From Bacteroidales bacterium (lineage in GTDB: Bacteria; Bacteroidota; Bacteroidia; Bacteroidales; Marinilabiliaceae): a stretch of DNA of 64,000 nt. The position numbers were made by a program, and so were the translations under genes. Location of the stretch: NCBI GenBank assembly GCA_015061285.1, contig SUWW01000003.1, forward strand, positions 1-64,000. Reading direction: 5' to 3'. Below, piece after piece: positions 51,140-60,538 of this stretch. Position 1 is the stretch's first letter; each line of letters starts with the position of its first letter. The notes beneath the pieces are model-generated. The model saw nothing but the letters and a program-made list of their open reading frames with translations. It made no database searches and was not told the DNA's origin.

Positions 51140-52216
51140 TTATTTGGTTATGATTTGATTTAGAGATCCTGTTGTAGTGTCAATAATTATCGATTTAGAG
51201 TTGTCGGTGAGCAACGAAACCGGAAGAGTCGCAATTTGTCCATTTTGCGCACACAATAAATTGGTTTCGGTAAGCAGATTGCTCCTGTCGAAAATCTTCA
51301 CGTTGAGGTTGCCTGGAATGATATATCTAAGTCCATCAACTGGAGATTTCTTGCGCTGTTTTGAATCCTCAGCAAAAGCGGGAACGTTGTTGTTCGAGAA
51401 TGTAAAGTCGACATAAATTGGCTGACCTTCTATATTCATAGCATCTACAAAGCCATTGTCTTCCGTAAAGCGTGCAATCACTGTTGATTTTTCACCTTGA
51501 GGCGATGGCGTAACAAAGAAATGCTTCACAACACGAAATGTTGCCCTACGACCAGCGAATAGAGAGATATAGTCGTTTTCGAGTTTGTCAAGTCGTTGCA
51601 TAACAGTGCTATACGAACCTTTGTCGTGGAGTATTATAGCGTCATCGCCGCCCAAGAGCGACATGCGTTTTTCACGGAATCTGTATATGGCTTGTGCAGC
51701 CTCTTCGGCCATAGCGGCCGTCGAAGTCTTTGTGAGAACGGCTTTTTCGAGTTGTATATCATCAAAATTTACGTCGTATATCTCATCACTTTTATCCTCA
51801 AAGGGCAGAACTTTATTGGTGTTGTTGATATTTATACCATTAATTACACCTTCGTTGGTGAGAGCAACCGAGGGTAGTGCGTCGGTGGCAGTTATCTTAT
51901 ACCTACGATTATAATCAGCAGTACCAAACGACTCTATTTTAGCACTTGTGATGCGCCAACGCTTGCTATTTTCTGTTATTACATTGGTCAAATTCAAATA
52001 GCGATTTGAGTATTTATAGTATGGACCAACTTTTTCGATGGTGAGTTCCGCTTCGATAGTTATACATACTACAGTTTTAGGCAATGCGTATATTATGCCT
52101 CCATTAGCCGCATCGGCATCTGCGTTGACCGGAACAACAGAGACAACGTTTTTGTCGCGTGCTATAGCCGAAGTAGCCATAACAACAGCGAAAAGAGATA
52201 GAATGAGGTATTTCAT
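51140..52216 (-). CDS. DUF4831-family exported protein
   Basis: A 358-aa protein starting MKYLILSLFAVVMATSAIAR (signal peptide). The family region runs from IIYALPKTVVCITIEAELTI EKVGPYYKYSNRYLNL-type sequence (about 45-80) through YRFREKRMSLLGGDDAIILH to GLRYIIPGNLNVKIFDRSNL. It is typical of Bacteroidota and usually beside uvrB or peptidase genes. No activity is known. Start moved 12 nt downstream because the signal peptide begins there. 16 nt after uvrB, same operon direction. Confidence 0.82.
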   Translation of the reverse strand: MKYLILSLFAVVMATSAIARDKNVVSVVPVNADADAANGGIIYALPKTVVCITIEAELTIEKVGPYYKYSNRYLNLTNVITENSKRWRITSAKIESFGTADYNRRYKITATDALPSVALTNEGVINGININNTNKVLPFEDKSDEIYDVNFDDIQLEKAVLTKTSTAAMAEEAAQAIYRFREKRMSLLGGDDAIILHDKGSYSTVMQRLDKLENDYISLFAGRRATFRVVKHFFVTPSPQGEKSTVIARFTEDNGFVDAMNIEGQPIYVDFTFSNNNVPAFAEDSKQRKKSPVDGLRYIIPGNLNVKIFDRSNLLTETNLLCAQNGQIATLPVSLLTDNSKSIIIDTTTGSLNQIITK

Positions 52217-52231
52217 GGGAATAATCAATGT

Positions 52232-54235
52232 TTATTCGTTCGATTTGATAGCTTTGAGTTGCGCTTCAAGCAGACGCATTCTGTCGCGGTGCTGAGCAGC
52301 ATCGATAAAATTAAGTTCTTTTGCCGCTTTTTTCATCAAGTTTTGTTCGCTTGCAATCTCTTTTTCGAGTTTGGGAACATCGTATGACGAATATTCAGCT
52401 TCGGCGGCTATTGTAGGTGTAGCTTTTTCTGTAGTTTCTATTTGCACTAAAGCATTGGTGTTAAGCTTCTTATTTATGGCTTTTGGTGTTATTCCATGGG
52501 CTTCGTTATATGCCATCTGCTTGGCACGGCGTTCGTTCGTCGAGTCAATGGTGGCTTTCATTGAGCGGGTTATGGAGTCGCCATACATAATTACGCGTCC
52601 ATTCAGATGTCGTGCAGCGCGTCCGGCAGTTTGAGTCAGTGAACGCTCCGAGCGCAAGAAACCCTCTTTGTCGGCATCGAGAATTGCTACGAGCGACACT
52701 TCTGGCAGGTCGAGACCTTCGCGTAGTAGGTTTACTCCCACCAATACGTCAAATACGCCTTCGCGCAACTGCTCCATTATTTTCACGCGGTCGAGCGTAT
52801 CTACATCGGAGTGTATATATGCACAACTGATACCCATGCGAGTGAGATACTCCGAGAGCTCTTCGGCCATACGCTTGGTTAGTGTGGTGGCCAGCACTCG
52901 TTCGTGTCGTTTGATATTTTCTGTTATTTCGTGCATAAGGTCGTCCACTTGGTTGAGTGTCGGACGAACCTCAATGATAGGGTCGAGCAGGCCTGTCGGA
53001 CGTACAACTTGTTCCACAATCACGCCGCCGCTCTTTTGTAGCTCATATTCGGCAGGAGTTGCACTTATATATATGACCTGATTGGTCATTGCTTCAAATT
53101 CCTCGAATTTCAGCGGTCGGTTGTCGCGTGCAGCTTGTAAACGAAAACCATACTCGATGAGCGACGATTTGCGTGAACTATCGCCACCATACATAGCATG
53201 AATCTGTGGTATAGTTACGTGGCTTTCGTCAATGACAAGGAGAAAATCTTTCGGGAAATAATCGAGCAGACAGAAAGGTTTGCTACCCACTTCGCGTCCG
53301 TCGAAATAGCGCGAATAGTTTTCTATGCCAGGGCAGTATCCCAATTCTTGTATCATCTCTATATCGTATTCAACGCGTTGCTCAAGTCGCTTAGCCTCAA
53401 TCTCTTTGCCCGCGCGGCGAAATGCTTCGGCTTCAACAACAAGGTCGTCTTGTATATGCCGTATCGCAACTTGTGTGCGCTCCTTGCTCGTTATAAAAAT
53501 GTCTGCTGGGTAAATATCAATATTTTCGAGACGCTCAATAGTATGATTATTTATCGGGTCAATGATTTCGATTGACTCTATCTCGTCGCCCCAAAATATT
53601 ATTCGGCAAGCATTATCGGCGTATGCAAGAAAAATATCTATTGTGTCGCCTTTCACTCTATACGTACCGCGATCGAAGCATACTTCATTGCGTTTGTAGA
53701 GCACTTCACCTAAACGTCGCATGAGGTTTGTAGGCGTTATTTGCTGACCAGCAGAAAGATGTATCACTCCATTGTGAAAGTCGTCAGGATTGCCAATTCC
53801 ATACAAACACGATACCGACGAAACCACAATCACATCGCGACGACCCGACAATAAGGCAGCTGTAGCACTGAGTCGGAGTTTCTCAATGTCGCTGTTTACT
53901 GCCAAATCTTTTTCAATATATGTATCGGTAGCTGCTATATATGCTTCGGGTTGATAATAGTCGTAGTACGAGACAAAATATTCGACAGAATTCTCAGGAA
54001 AGAACTCCTTGAACTCGCTATAAAGTTGAGCAGCCAACGTCTTGTTGTGGCTTAGAACCAAAGTAGGGCGGTTGAGTTCTTTTATAACATTAGCTACTGT
54101 AAACGTTTTCCCCGAACCTGTCACTCCGAGCAACGTTTGATGCTTCGCACCGTTGTTTACCCCTTCGACAAGTTCTCTTATGGCTTGCGGCTGATCGCCA
54201 GTAGGCTGATATTCTGAATGTATCTTGAATTCCAC
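52232..54235 (-). CDS. uvrB: Excinuclease ABC subunit B
   Basis: A 667-aa protein. Complete UvrB: Walker A GVTGSGKTFTVANV (39-52), the DNA-gripping beta-hairpin YFVSYYDYYQPEAYIAATDT, DESHVTIPQIHAMYGGDSSR (motif II), LLREGLDLPEVSLVAILDAD, QTAGRAARHLNGRVIMYGD and the C-terminal UVR motif (EKEIASEQNLMKKAAKELNF). It verifies DNA damage and positions UvrC in nucleotide excision repair. mfd, also on this strand at 62-64 kb, feeds the same pathway. Confidence 0.98.
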   Translation of the reverse strand: MEFKIHSEYQPTGDQPQAIRELVEGVNNGAKHQTLLGVTGSGKTFTVANVIKELNRPTLVLSHNKTLAAQLYSEFKEFFPENSVEYFVSYYDYYQPEAYIAATDTYIEKDLAVNSDIEKLRLSATAALLSGRRDVIVVSSVSCLYGIGNPDDFHNGVIHLSAGQQITPTNLMRRLGEVLYKRNEVCFDRGTYRVKGDTIDIFLAYADNACRIIFWGDEIESIEIIDPINNHTIERLENIDIYPADIFITSKERTQVAIRHIQDDLVVEAEAFRRAGKEIEAKRLEQRVEYDIEMIQELGYCPGIENYSRYFDGREVGSKPFCLLDYFPKDFLLVIDESHVTIPQIHAMYGGDSSRKSSLIEYGFRLQAARDNRPLKFEEFEAMTNQVIYISATPAEYELQKSGGVIVEQVVRPTGLLDPIIEVRPTLNQVDDLMHEITENIKRHERVLATTLTKRMAEELSEYLTRMGISCAYIHSDVDTLDRVKIMEQLREGVFDVLVGVNLLREGLDLPEVSLVAILDADKEGFLRSERSLTQTAGRAARHLNGRVIMYGDSITRSMKATIDSTNERRAKQMAYNEAHGITPKAINKKLNTNALVQIETTEKATPTIAAEAEYSSYDVPKLEKEIASEQNLMKKAAKELNFIDAAQHRDRMRLLEAQLKAIKSNE

Positions 54236-54245
54236 GTTGTATGAT

Positions 54246-54278
54246 AGAAAAAAAGCTGCAATATTAAATCGCAGCTTT
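54246..54278 (-). terminator. Terminator of the outer-membrane protein gene
   Basis: Stem AAAGCTGC / GCAGCTTT with an 11-nt loop. Its minus-strand side is followed by TTTTTTCTAT. It separates the outer-membrane protein gene from uvrB. Confidence 0.78.
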
Positions 54279-54302
54279 CAAATATATATCACATTGCCGA
54301 TA

Positions 54303-55187
54303 TTAACGGAATCGTGCACCTTGTATATAGCGCTTGTAGGTCTTCTTGTTTTCAATGTAGTTGCGACGATTATACTTAGACGACATTCGCCAACCTTTGT
54401 TGTGGAATTTATATGCCACACCAAATATCATCGTATAGTATGCATCGTTTAAGCCATCGTGCCATTGTCCTTTTGCATACTCTTGCTCTGTGAGTTGATT
54501 GTTAGCAGGTCTCGTTGCATTAATCTCTTCCAACGACATTGTGTATGCAGAACGCCAACCAGTGTGTCCGTCCATTTCGTCAGAGCATACATATACACCA
54601 CGTATTTCACCAAAGATATACCAATGGCTCGTAATGCTATGTTTCGCACCTATGCTGCCATAGAATCCAACGGTTGTCTTGAATCCTTTCTCCGATTCTA
54701 ACCATGAGATGTCAGCTTCAGGGTGACTCTCTACATACTTGATATATCCATCTTTGTTGAGCATTTCTTTATGGGAGCTATAAAGAATCGCACCACCACC
54801 AACACCGATGTATGGATTCAAGAAACGGGCAGGATAATAGCCCATAATCAAATCGAGGAAATAGAAATTAAATCCTGGAAAGATTTCTACGTATGGTGTG
54901 TTAAACTTAAGTCTTCCGCTTTCTTGCTTGCCAGCAAATACGCCGCCTGATACTTCAGCAGAAAGAGATAGGAAGTATGTAAGCTCTTTTTCTGCTCCAA
55001 TCTGTCCCGACAAGCGGACACTACCATTATCAACAAGGTCTCCCATCCATTTGTTGGGACCTATACCGCCATTTACCCACAAACCACGAGAAAAACTATT
55101 AACACGAACTCTATTGTTGTATTGTGCGTGTGTAGCAGTTGTGATTAGTGCAAGTGCGAATATTAAAATTAGCAATCGTATGCGCAT
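54303..55187 (-). CDS. Small outer-membrane barrel protein (DUF6089-like)
   Basis: A 294-aa protein starting MRIRLLILIFALALITTATH, cut after THA. Barrel strands alternate along the mature chain (GLWVNGGIGPNKWMGDLVDN, QIGAEKELTYFLSLSAEVSG, NPYIGVGGGAILYSSH, VGFYGSIGAKHSITSHWYIF) and the last is TMIFGVAYKFHNKGW. A basic tail KYNRRNYIENKKTYKRYIQG follows, odd for a barrel protein. No partner is adjacent. The DUF6089 name is from memory and tentative. Confidence 0.72.
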   Translation of the reverse strand: MRIRLLILIFALALITTATHAQYNNRVRVNSFSRGLWVNGGIGPNKWMGDLVDNGSVRLSGQIGAEKELTYFLSLSAEVSGGVFAGKQESGRLKFNTPYVEIFPGFNFYFLDLIMGYYPARFLNPYIGVGGGAILYSSHKEMLNKDGYIKYVESHPEADISWLESEKGFKTTVGFYGSIGAKHSITSHWYIFGEIRGVYVCSDEMDGHTGWRSAYTMSLEEINATRPANNQLTEQEYAKGQWHDGLNDAYYTMIFGVAYKFHNKGWRMSSKYNRRNYIENKKTYKRYIQGARFR

Positions 55188-55328
55188 TGTTCTTCTCTTC
55201 ACATATTTCAAGCCCCAAAATTCGTAAAAAAAAATAAATAATGAGCATTTTATGTGAAATAAATGAGGTTAAATACGCAAGATTATTTACAGATGGTGCG
55301 TTGTAGCGTAATAATGGTTGAACTTTTG

Positions 55329-55336
55329 TAGATTTG
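55329..55336 (+). promoter_or_regulatory. -7 box TAGATTTG for murB
   Basis: An exact TAnnTTTG followed by CAGC, 22 nt before the ATG at 55359. No TTG at 19-21 nt. Confidence 0.6.
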
Positions 55337-55358
55337 CAGCACGAAAAAACAAGAATAA

Positions 55359-56366
55359 ATGATAGTATCTGAGAACGTTTCATTACAGAAGTTTAGCACT
55401 TTTGGTATTGACGTTAGAGCTGCACGATTGGTTGACTGTCAGGCTGCTGAAGATGTTATGCAGGCAGCTGTACGATATGCAAAGCCTCCTTTTTATGTCA
55501 TTGGAGGTGGAAGCAATACTGTATTCATGGGTGATTATCCTGGTACGGTTATTCGTCCTCGCAACAAGAATTTTATGATAGTTCGCGATGACAATAAAAC
55601 GGTAGATGTGAAGGTTGGTGCTGGTATGGCTTGGGACGATTTTGTGGCAGAATGTGTGTCGAGGAGTTGGTTTGGTGTAGAGAATCTTTCTGGTATCCCT
55701 GGTAATGTTGGCGCTGCGCCAGTGCAGAATATAGGTGCATATGGAGCTCAAGCTGCAGATGTTATTCTTGAAGTAATAGGTTTTCGCCCTGGCAGTGCAA
55801 AAGAGGTACACCTCACCAACGAGGAGTGCTGTTTTGGCTATCGCGATAGCATATTCAAAAACGAGTTGCGAAATCAGTTTTTGATTTCAGAGGTTGTTTT
55901 TCGTTTGCAAAAAGAGGGTGAATGCAATTTGGAATACAAAGGAGTTGCTGAAGCCGTTGAAAAAGTTGGTGTGCCGTCGTTGCGCAATGTGCGCAAGGCT
56001 ATTATCAATATACGTAATGAGAAATTGCCAGATCCTAAGGTGATAGGCAATTGTGGAAGTTTCTTCAAGAATCCTGTTGTCGACAAGGCTTTGGCTGACA
56101 TCCTCGTTAAGGATTATCCTGATATGCCTGTTTATCCTAACGGCAATGGCAAGGTGAAACTCTCTGCGGCATGGCTTATCGACAAGTCGGGTGGGCGAGA
56201 GATAAAGCTTGGAGGCGTGGCTGTATATGAAAAACAACCGCTTGTGCTCATAAATAAAGGAAATGCAACGGCCGATGATTTGAGTATGGTGTCGACCGAG
56301 ATTGTAGATAAAGTAGAGTCGGTATTCAGAATACATCTCGACCGCGAAGTGATCTTCGTTGGTTGA
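55359..56366 (+). CDS. murB: UDP-N-acetylenolpyruvoylglucosamine reductase
   Basis: A 335-aa protein. FAD binding through FYVIGGGSNTVFMGDYPGTV and LSGIPGNVGAAPVQNIGAYG. The type I MurB hallmark GYRDSIFKN and the proton-donor Ser in NCGSFFKNPVVD are present. It reduces UDP-GlcNAc-enolpyruvate to UDP-MurNAc with NADPH in wall synthesis. The salvage route by the AmgK/MurU-like pair at 41.7-43.9 kb would reach the same UDP-MurNAc pool. Monocistronic, with its own promoter and terminator. Confidence 0.98.
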   Translation: MIVSENVSLQKFSTFGIDVRAARLVDCQAAEDVMQAAVRYAKPPFYVIGGGSNTVFMGDYPGTVIRPRNKNFMIVRDDNKTVDVKVGAGMAWDDFVAECVSRSWFGVENLSGIPGNVGAAPVQNIGAYGAQAADVILEVIGFRPGSAKEVHLTNEECCFGYRDSIFKNELRNQFLISEVVFRLQKEGECNLEYKGVAEAVEKVGVPSLRNVRKAIINIRNEKLPDPKVIGNCGSFFKNPVVDKALADILVKDYPDMPVYPNGNGKVKLSAAWLIDKSGGREIKLGGVAVYEKQPLVLINKGNATADDLSMVSTEIVDKVESVFRIHLDREVIFVG

Positions 56367-56388
56367 TAGAGCGGCCTAAGAAAAACGA

Positions 56389-56429
56389 AGAAGCGACATT
56401 AGATGCAGGTCTGATGTCGCTTCATTTTT
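56389..56429. terminator. Terminator between converging murB and transporter genes
   Basis: Stem GAAGCGACAT / ATGTCGCTTC, loop of 14 nt, followed on the plus side by ATTTTTAT. The minus side reads into CTTCGTTTTTCTTAG, so it can serve both directions. Confidence 0.82.
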
Positions 56430-56454
56430 ATGAGTATTGTTGTGAGACAACATA

Positions 56455-57888
56455 TCAGATAAGTATGGAACTTAAGTAGATGAAGAGCGAGTAAGTGATG
56501 GCAAGTCCAATTATGCCGATGGCAAAACCTAATAGAATCATGCGTCGCTGAGTGATATTACCAACTCCATAGGCTAAAGCATTCGATGGGGTGCTTATAG
56601 GCAATGCCATTGCCAACGAGGCAGCGAAAGCGAGACATAGTATTATGGCCGTAGCGCCGCCATAAGGCGAAATAGAAGATTGTATGCTTTGTACAGATGC
56701 TGCAACGATAGGTAAGATGATTGTTGTCGCTGTGGTGTTGTTCATAAATTGCGACATCAAGAAACAGAGGATGCCAGGTCCGATGACGATCATTATTGGA
56801 GGCCACGAGGTAAATGGCAATGCTTCAACAATATGTTGCATAACATGCGATTCTTTCAACCCCATACCTAAAGCTACGCTTCCAGCGAAGAGCCAGATGA
56901 TGTTCCATTTTATTTCGCCCAATTCCTTTTTCGTAACTATGCCTGTGATGCAAAATACGCCTATTGGGAGCATGCCAACTACAAAGCTATTCAAGCCGAG
57001 TTGCTCGCCGCAAACAAGAAGAATGAATGTAACGATTAGTGTAACTATAACTATGTACGATTGCGTCTTGTTGTATTCGCGTTCGGGCAAGTCTATGCTT
57101 ATGCGGCTTTTGTGAAATGGAAGAATCCAAATGAGCAGTAGCCACGAAATGAGTATAAGAAGAGCTACTATTGGAAACATATAGAATATCCAATCGCTGA
57201 AACTGAGAGAGTTGATTGGGTCAACCATTTCGCTTAGATAGCGGAAAGCAATGATGTTGGGAGGTGAACCAATAGGCGTGCCCATACCACCAATGTTTGC
57301 TGCTACGGCTATGCCAAACGCTAATGCAGCGCAGCCATTTTTGTCGTTGTTTAGTGAACGTAATATTGGCATTGCGATAGCAAGCATCATGGCAGCAGTG
57401 GCTATGTTGCTGACAAACATCGATATTATGGCTGTTATGGTCATGAAGCCAAGAAGTACCATTTCGGAGCGGTAGCCAAAGGGACGTAGTATGTTGCGCG
57501 TAAAACGCACATCGAGTCCCGACTGTGTAGCACCGATTGCTATGAAGAATGCTCCTAATATGAGAGTCACCGAAGGGTCGGCAAGTGAGGCAAGAATTTT
57601 TTCGTATGGTATGGTATGTCCTAATGCTTCTGTGGTGTAGCCTTCGTTGAGGAACAAGAAGCTACTATCGCTAACAAAAAGGAGCATAAGCATAATTACA
57701 CCAACCGAAGTTACCCAAAGTGGGAAAACTTCTGTAACCCAAAGAATAACGCTAAAGACTGTTATAGCTATCATGCGTCGCTCGATGAGCGATAGTTCGG
57801 GTTGCCCAATGAGTGTTGGTGAGATGCTCCAAAATGTTAACGCTGCAATTGCCGCAATTAATAATTTTATAATACGAGCAGTTTTCAT
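56455..57888 (-). CDS. SLC13/DASS-family sodium:anion symporter
   Basis: A 477-aa protein, start at 57888 (MKTARIIKLLIAAIAALTFW), because a perfect promoter lies at 57913-57942 inside the longer frame. About 11-12 membrane helices. The two sodium/anion signature loops are SNIATAAMMLAIAMPILRSL (SNT/SNxAT) and MNNTTATTIILPIVAASVQS. These transporters import dicarboxylates such as succinate or fumarate, or sulfate, with Na+. The substrate cannot be fixed from sequence. Confidence 0.93.
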   Translation of the reverse strand: MKTARIIKLLIAAIAALTFWSISPTLIGQPELSLIERRMIAITVFSVILWVTEVFPLWVTSVGVIMLMLLFVSDSSFLFLNEGYTTEALGHTIPYEKILASLADPSVTLILGAFFIAIGATQSGLDVRFTRNILRPFGYRSEMVLLGFMTITAIISMFVSNIATAAMMLAIAMPILRSLNNDKNGCAALAFGIAVAANIGGMGTPIGSPPNIIAFRYLSEMVDPINSLSFSDWIFYMFPIVALLILISWLLLIWILPFHKSRISIDLPEREYNKTQSYIVIVTLIVTFILLVCGEQLGLNSFVVGMLPIGVFCITGIVTKKELGEIKWNIIWLFAGSVALGMGLKESHVMQHIVEALPFTSWPPIMIVIGPGILCFLMSQFMNNTTATTIILPIVAASVQSIQSSISPYGGATAIILCLAFAASLAMALPISTPSNALAYGVGNITQRRMILLGFAIGIIGLAITYSLFIYLSSILI

Positions 57889-57912
57889 AGAATGTTGTTT
57901 AGATTTTTTTAG

Positions 57913-57942
57913 CAAATATAGTACTGTGTTTAGCTTTCGCAA
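57913..57942 (-). promoter_or_regulatory. Promoter TTG-N19-TATATTTG for the DASS transporter
   Basis: On the minus strand TTG (57942-57940), 19-nt spacer, TATATTTG (57920-57913). An exact fit to the consensus, 24 nt before the ATG at 57888. Confidence 0.75.
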
Positions 57943-58059
57943 GAGAGAGCTAATTCATATTGAACAGAAAAAACATTAGCATGCGAGATGCCAATACACA
58001 CCTATTCTGTGCGCAATGAGAGTCACAGAATTCTAAAGACAGAAAATGAATAAGGTCTA

Positions 58060-58365
58060 TTAATATTTGCGTTTCGGATTCTTTGGAAACCAGCCCTTTT
58101 GAACTCTTTTGCGCTGTTGGAATATTTCTAATATCGACCAGAAACTTGAGAATGCTACTACACCTAATATTGTAGAAATTAGCCAATTAGCTGTGAATAC
58201 AGAGAGCGCGCAAAAAAGTAGCCCTAATAACAGAAACCACCACCAACAGCCTACGCCAAAGTGATATTCGCATTTTATTACTATGGGATGAAAAATGCCA
58301 ATAGTTAGAAATGTGGCTATGCCTAAAGCCAAGCCTCCAAGGTTCATAGATTCTATAAATTCCAT
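58060..58365 (-). CDS. DUF4491-family small membrane protein
   Basis: A 101-aa protein. The family pattern is NLGGLALGIATFLTIGIFHP, then IVIKCEYHFGVGCWWWFLLL and GLLFCALSVF, then a last helix WLISTILGVVAFSSFWSILE. About three membrane helices and a basic tail. No function is known. It is 28 nt after queE and may belong to the queuosine operon. Confidence 0.85.
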   Translation of the reverse strand: MEFIESMNLGGLALGIATFLTIGIFHPIVIKCEYHFGVGCWWWFLLLGLLFCALSVFTANWLISTILGVVAFSSFWSILEIFQQRKRVQKGWFPKNPKRKY

Positions 58366-58393
58366 TGTTGATTAGTGATTATAGGGTGAATAT

Positions 58394-59251
58394 TTATACT
58401 CCTTCTTTGTTGCCAAATATATCAATATGTAGTCGCGGAGAGTAGCGCCAACCATTGCGTATGGCCATTTCGGTGGCAGCAAGTGCATTGTTGCGCATTT
58501 CATGTGCGTCTGTTCCCATCGGCATAACAACGACATGGTGTTCGCAATCGGACGGTAGTTCGCGTAAAATCCGTTTTATGTCTATCTCGTCAGACGAACT
58601 TGCCACTACAAATTTCAATTGGTATTGGGTGGTAGCTGCTGCCGAAACTACCAAGTTTTGTAGAGGTGCATAATTACTAATTATGCTGCAATGCTTGCGT
58701 ATGGCGTCTGTAGACTCAATGCCAAGCTGATCCAATTTTTCAGATGTTGGTATGGATGATGGCAATTTGGGTGAGATGCTAAGTAGCGCAAGTTTTGGAA
58801 TAATATGGGCTACTTGTTCATTCCAAATGGTGCCGTTGGTTTCGATGGTTATGCGCCAATTGTTGCTATGCAGCATGTCGACGAGTGGTAGCAATGCGCT
58901 ACTTTGCAACAGTGGTTCGCCACCTGTTATAACTACATGGTTAATCTTACCTCGGTTAATTTCCAATGTTTTGTATACATTGTCAATCGACATGCATTTT
59001 GCGTCGGAAGGGAAGATAGAGGTATATGCAGTGTCGCACGTGTGGGCTTTTGACACGTTGTCGGACCAAATGCATCGAAGGTTGCAGCCCTGCAAACGCA
59101 CAAAGAGCGAAGGTGTGCCAGCCCAAATGCCCTCACCTTGAATAGTGCCCGCTATAGCGAGTCCCGAAACGGGCGTAACGAGGTTATCGTCGATGCTTTT
59201 GGTTATGGGAAATATGCCGTCGCGAGCAAGGGTGAGAGTGGTGTTGGTCAT
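58394..59251 (-). CDS. queE: 7-carboxy-7-deazaguanine synthase homologue with altered cluster motif
   Basis: A 285-aa radical SAM protein. Start [20 protein letters not shown] at 59251, sharing ATGA with the end of que[21 protein letters not shown] (37-56) and [10 protein letters not shown] (GGE motif) show the QueE fold. The canonical CxxxCxxC cluster motif reads C56-NLR-C60-IW-S63: the third Cys is Ser (codon TCC at 59063-59065). C72 (TCDTAYTS) may supply the third ligand, as CX14CX2C-type QueE proteins have shifted Cys spacing. QueE makes the 7-deazaguanine ring from CPH4. Length and context with queC support the role. Confidence 0.85.
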   Translation of the reverse strand: MTNTTLTLARDGIFPITKSIDDNLVTPVSGLAIAGTIQGEGIWAGTPSLFVRLQGCNLRCIWSDNVSKAHTCDTAYTSIFPSDAKCMSIDNVYKTLEINRGKINHVVITGGEPLLQSSALLPLVDMLHSNNWRITIETNGTIWNEQVAHIIPKLALLSISPKLPSSIPTSEKLDQLGIESTDAIRKHCSIISNYAPLQNLVVSAAATTQYQLKFVVASSSDEIDIKRILRELPSDCEHHVVVMPMGTDAHEMRNNALAATEMAIRNGWRYSPRLHIDIFGNKEGV

Positions 59252-59919
59252 TTTGTTATGGCTGTATCTATTACACCTGCTTCGGCAAAAGCTTTTGCTC
59301 TGAGAAGGCAACTATCGCAAGTGCCGCATGGCTTCAATCCGCCGCGGTAGCAACTCCATGTTAGCGAATAGTCGACGCCTAATTCTGCGCCGAGTTTTAT
59401 CTCTTCGGCTTTTGTCATGTTTATGAATGGTGTATGCAGTTGGATATGTTTGCCCTTTTCGGCACTCATCACCGTGCCCATGTTTATGGCACGTTCCATA
59501 GCGTCGATGAAGCTTTTTCGGCAATCTACATAACCAGAATAATCTACTTGGCTAACACCTATGTATATATGCTGAGCGTCGACAGCTTCGGCGAGCGAGG
59601 CTGCTACCGAAAGAAATACCATATTGCGAGCTGGTACGTATGTATCGGGAATGTCGGTGCGGTTTACGTTGCCATCATCGACTTTCATATTCATATCGGT
59701 GAGTGACGACCCGCCCCAAGCAGCAAGGTTTAGAGCAACTACATAGTGTTTCGCAACACCAACTTTTTCTGCCACAGCGCGAGCCGATTCGAGTTCGCGT
59801 TTATGGCGCTGTCCGTAGTCAAATGAGAGAGCGTAGAGTTCATGACCCTCTTTTTTTGCTAAATAAAGGGCTGTTGTGGAGTCGAGTCCACCTGATAATA
59901 ATACTATTGCTTTTGACAT
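59248..59919 (-). CDS. queC: 7-cyano-7-deazaguanine synthase
   Basis: A 223-aa protein. PP-loop ATP site [20 protein letters not shown] (5-24). A zinc site near the end ([15 protein letters not shown], four Cys). [20 protein letters not shown] and [20 protein letters not shown] complete the family. It converts CDG to preQ0 with ammonia and ATP, on the way to queuosine in tRNA. queE follows with a 4-bp overlap. queD and queF are not in this window. Confidence 0.97.
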   Translation of the reverse strand: MSKAIVLLSGGLDSTTALYLAKKEGHELYALSFDYGQRHKRELESARAVAEKVGVAKHYVVALNLAAWGGSSLTDMNMKVDDGNVNRTDIPDTYVPARNMVFLSVAASLAEAVDAQHIYIGVSQVDYSGYVDCRKSFIDAMERAINMGTVMSAEKGKHIQLHTPFINMTKAEEIKLGAELGVDYSLTWSCYRGGLKPCGTCDSCLLRAKAFAEAGVIDTAITK

Positions 59920-59934
59920 CTGTTGTTTTGTTGT

Positions 59935-60471
59935 TTATTTGGAGTTTTCAGGTATGTCAACTATAACGAATGCGCCAGTTTTCACTGTATGTTTCCATTT
60001 GAGTTTGTAAGCTGCTTTTTGTCCAATGCGTTGGAATGCATCGAATGTAGCTTGCAACAGATTGCGTGAGAAACCTTTGCCGTCGAAGCTATCTGAGTAG
60101 ATCTTCAAGTTGTATTTTCTATCGAAGATGCTCAATGTTACATCAGTCTCGCTGTCTTCGTCCATTTCGTCGATGACAAGCGTTACATAGTAGCGATAGG
60201 TATTAGCTTCTGTCTCGCTGATAGTTTTTACGTCCGACTTATCTTTTGTGCGGCTTTTGTATGCATTGAAACCTTGAATGAAATTTGCTGTCAAATCGTG
60301 ACGTAGTGAAGCGTTGGTGACATTAACGTCTTCGCCTGCCGAAGTATATATAGGTATAATATCTACTTCAGCGAGAGTTTCGTCGGTATACGTAACAGGC
60401 TTCTCGTTGTCGTACTGAGCATAAATAGAAATCGAGAATAGAACAGCAAGTAGCGTAATAATCAGTTTCAT
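59935..60471 (-). CDS. Exported hypothetical protein
   Basis: A 178-aa protein starting MKLIITLLAVLFSISIYAQY (signal peptide). The mature part has two strand-rich halves (TYRYYVTLVIDEMDEDSETD, VTLSIFDRKYNLKIYSDSFD) and a late LLQATFDAFQRIGQKAAYKL helix. This looks like a small periplasmic alpha/beta domain. No family recognised. A -7 box is 20 nt upstream (60491-60498). It ends 16 nt before queC, so the queuosine genes may be read from this promoter. Confidence 0.65.
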   Translation of the reverse strand: MKLIITLLAVLFSISIYAQYDNEKPVTYTDETLAEVDIIPIYTSAGEDVNVTNASLRHDLTANFIQGFNAYKSRTKDKSDVKTISETEANTYRYYVTLVIDEMDEDSETDVTLSIFDRKYNLKIYSDSFDGKGFSRNLLQATFDAFQRIGQKAAYKLKWKHTVKTGAFVIVDIPENSK

Positions 60472-60490
60472 ATGCATAAATTTTGAAATG

Positions 60491-60498
60491 CAAAATTA
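60491..60498 (-). promoter_or_regulatory. -7 box TAATTTTG
   Basis: An exact TAnnTTTG on the minus strand, 20 nt before the ATG at 60471, with no good TTG partner. Possible promoter of the hypothetical gene and queC-queE. Confidence 0.5.
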
Positions 60499-60538
60499 CT
60501 ATATGTATGCGTAGTAATCTGTTATAAGAATATAAAAA

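Noticed and set aside
58394-59919. A preQ1 riboswitch before the queuosine genes
   Set aside because: queC follows the 178-aa gene after 15 nt, and no preQ1-type hairpin and pseudoknot sequence is visible upstream of either gene.
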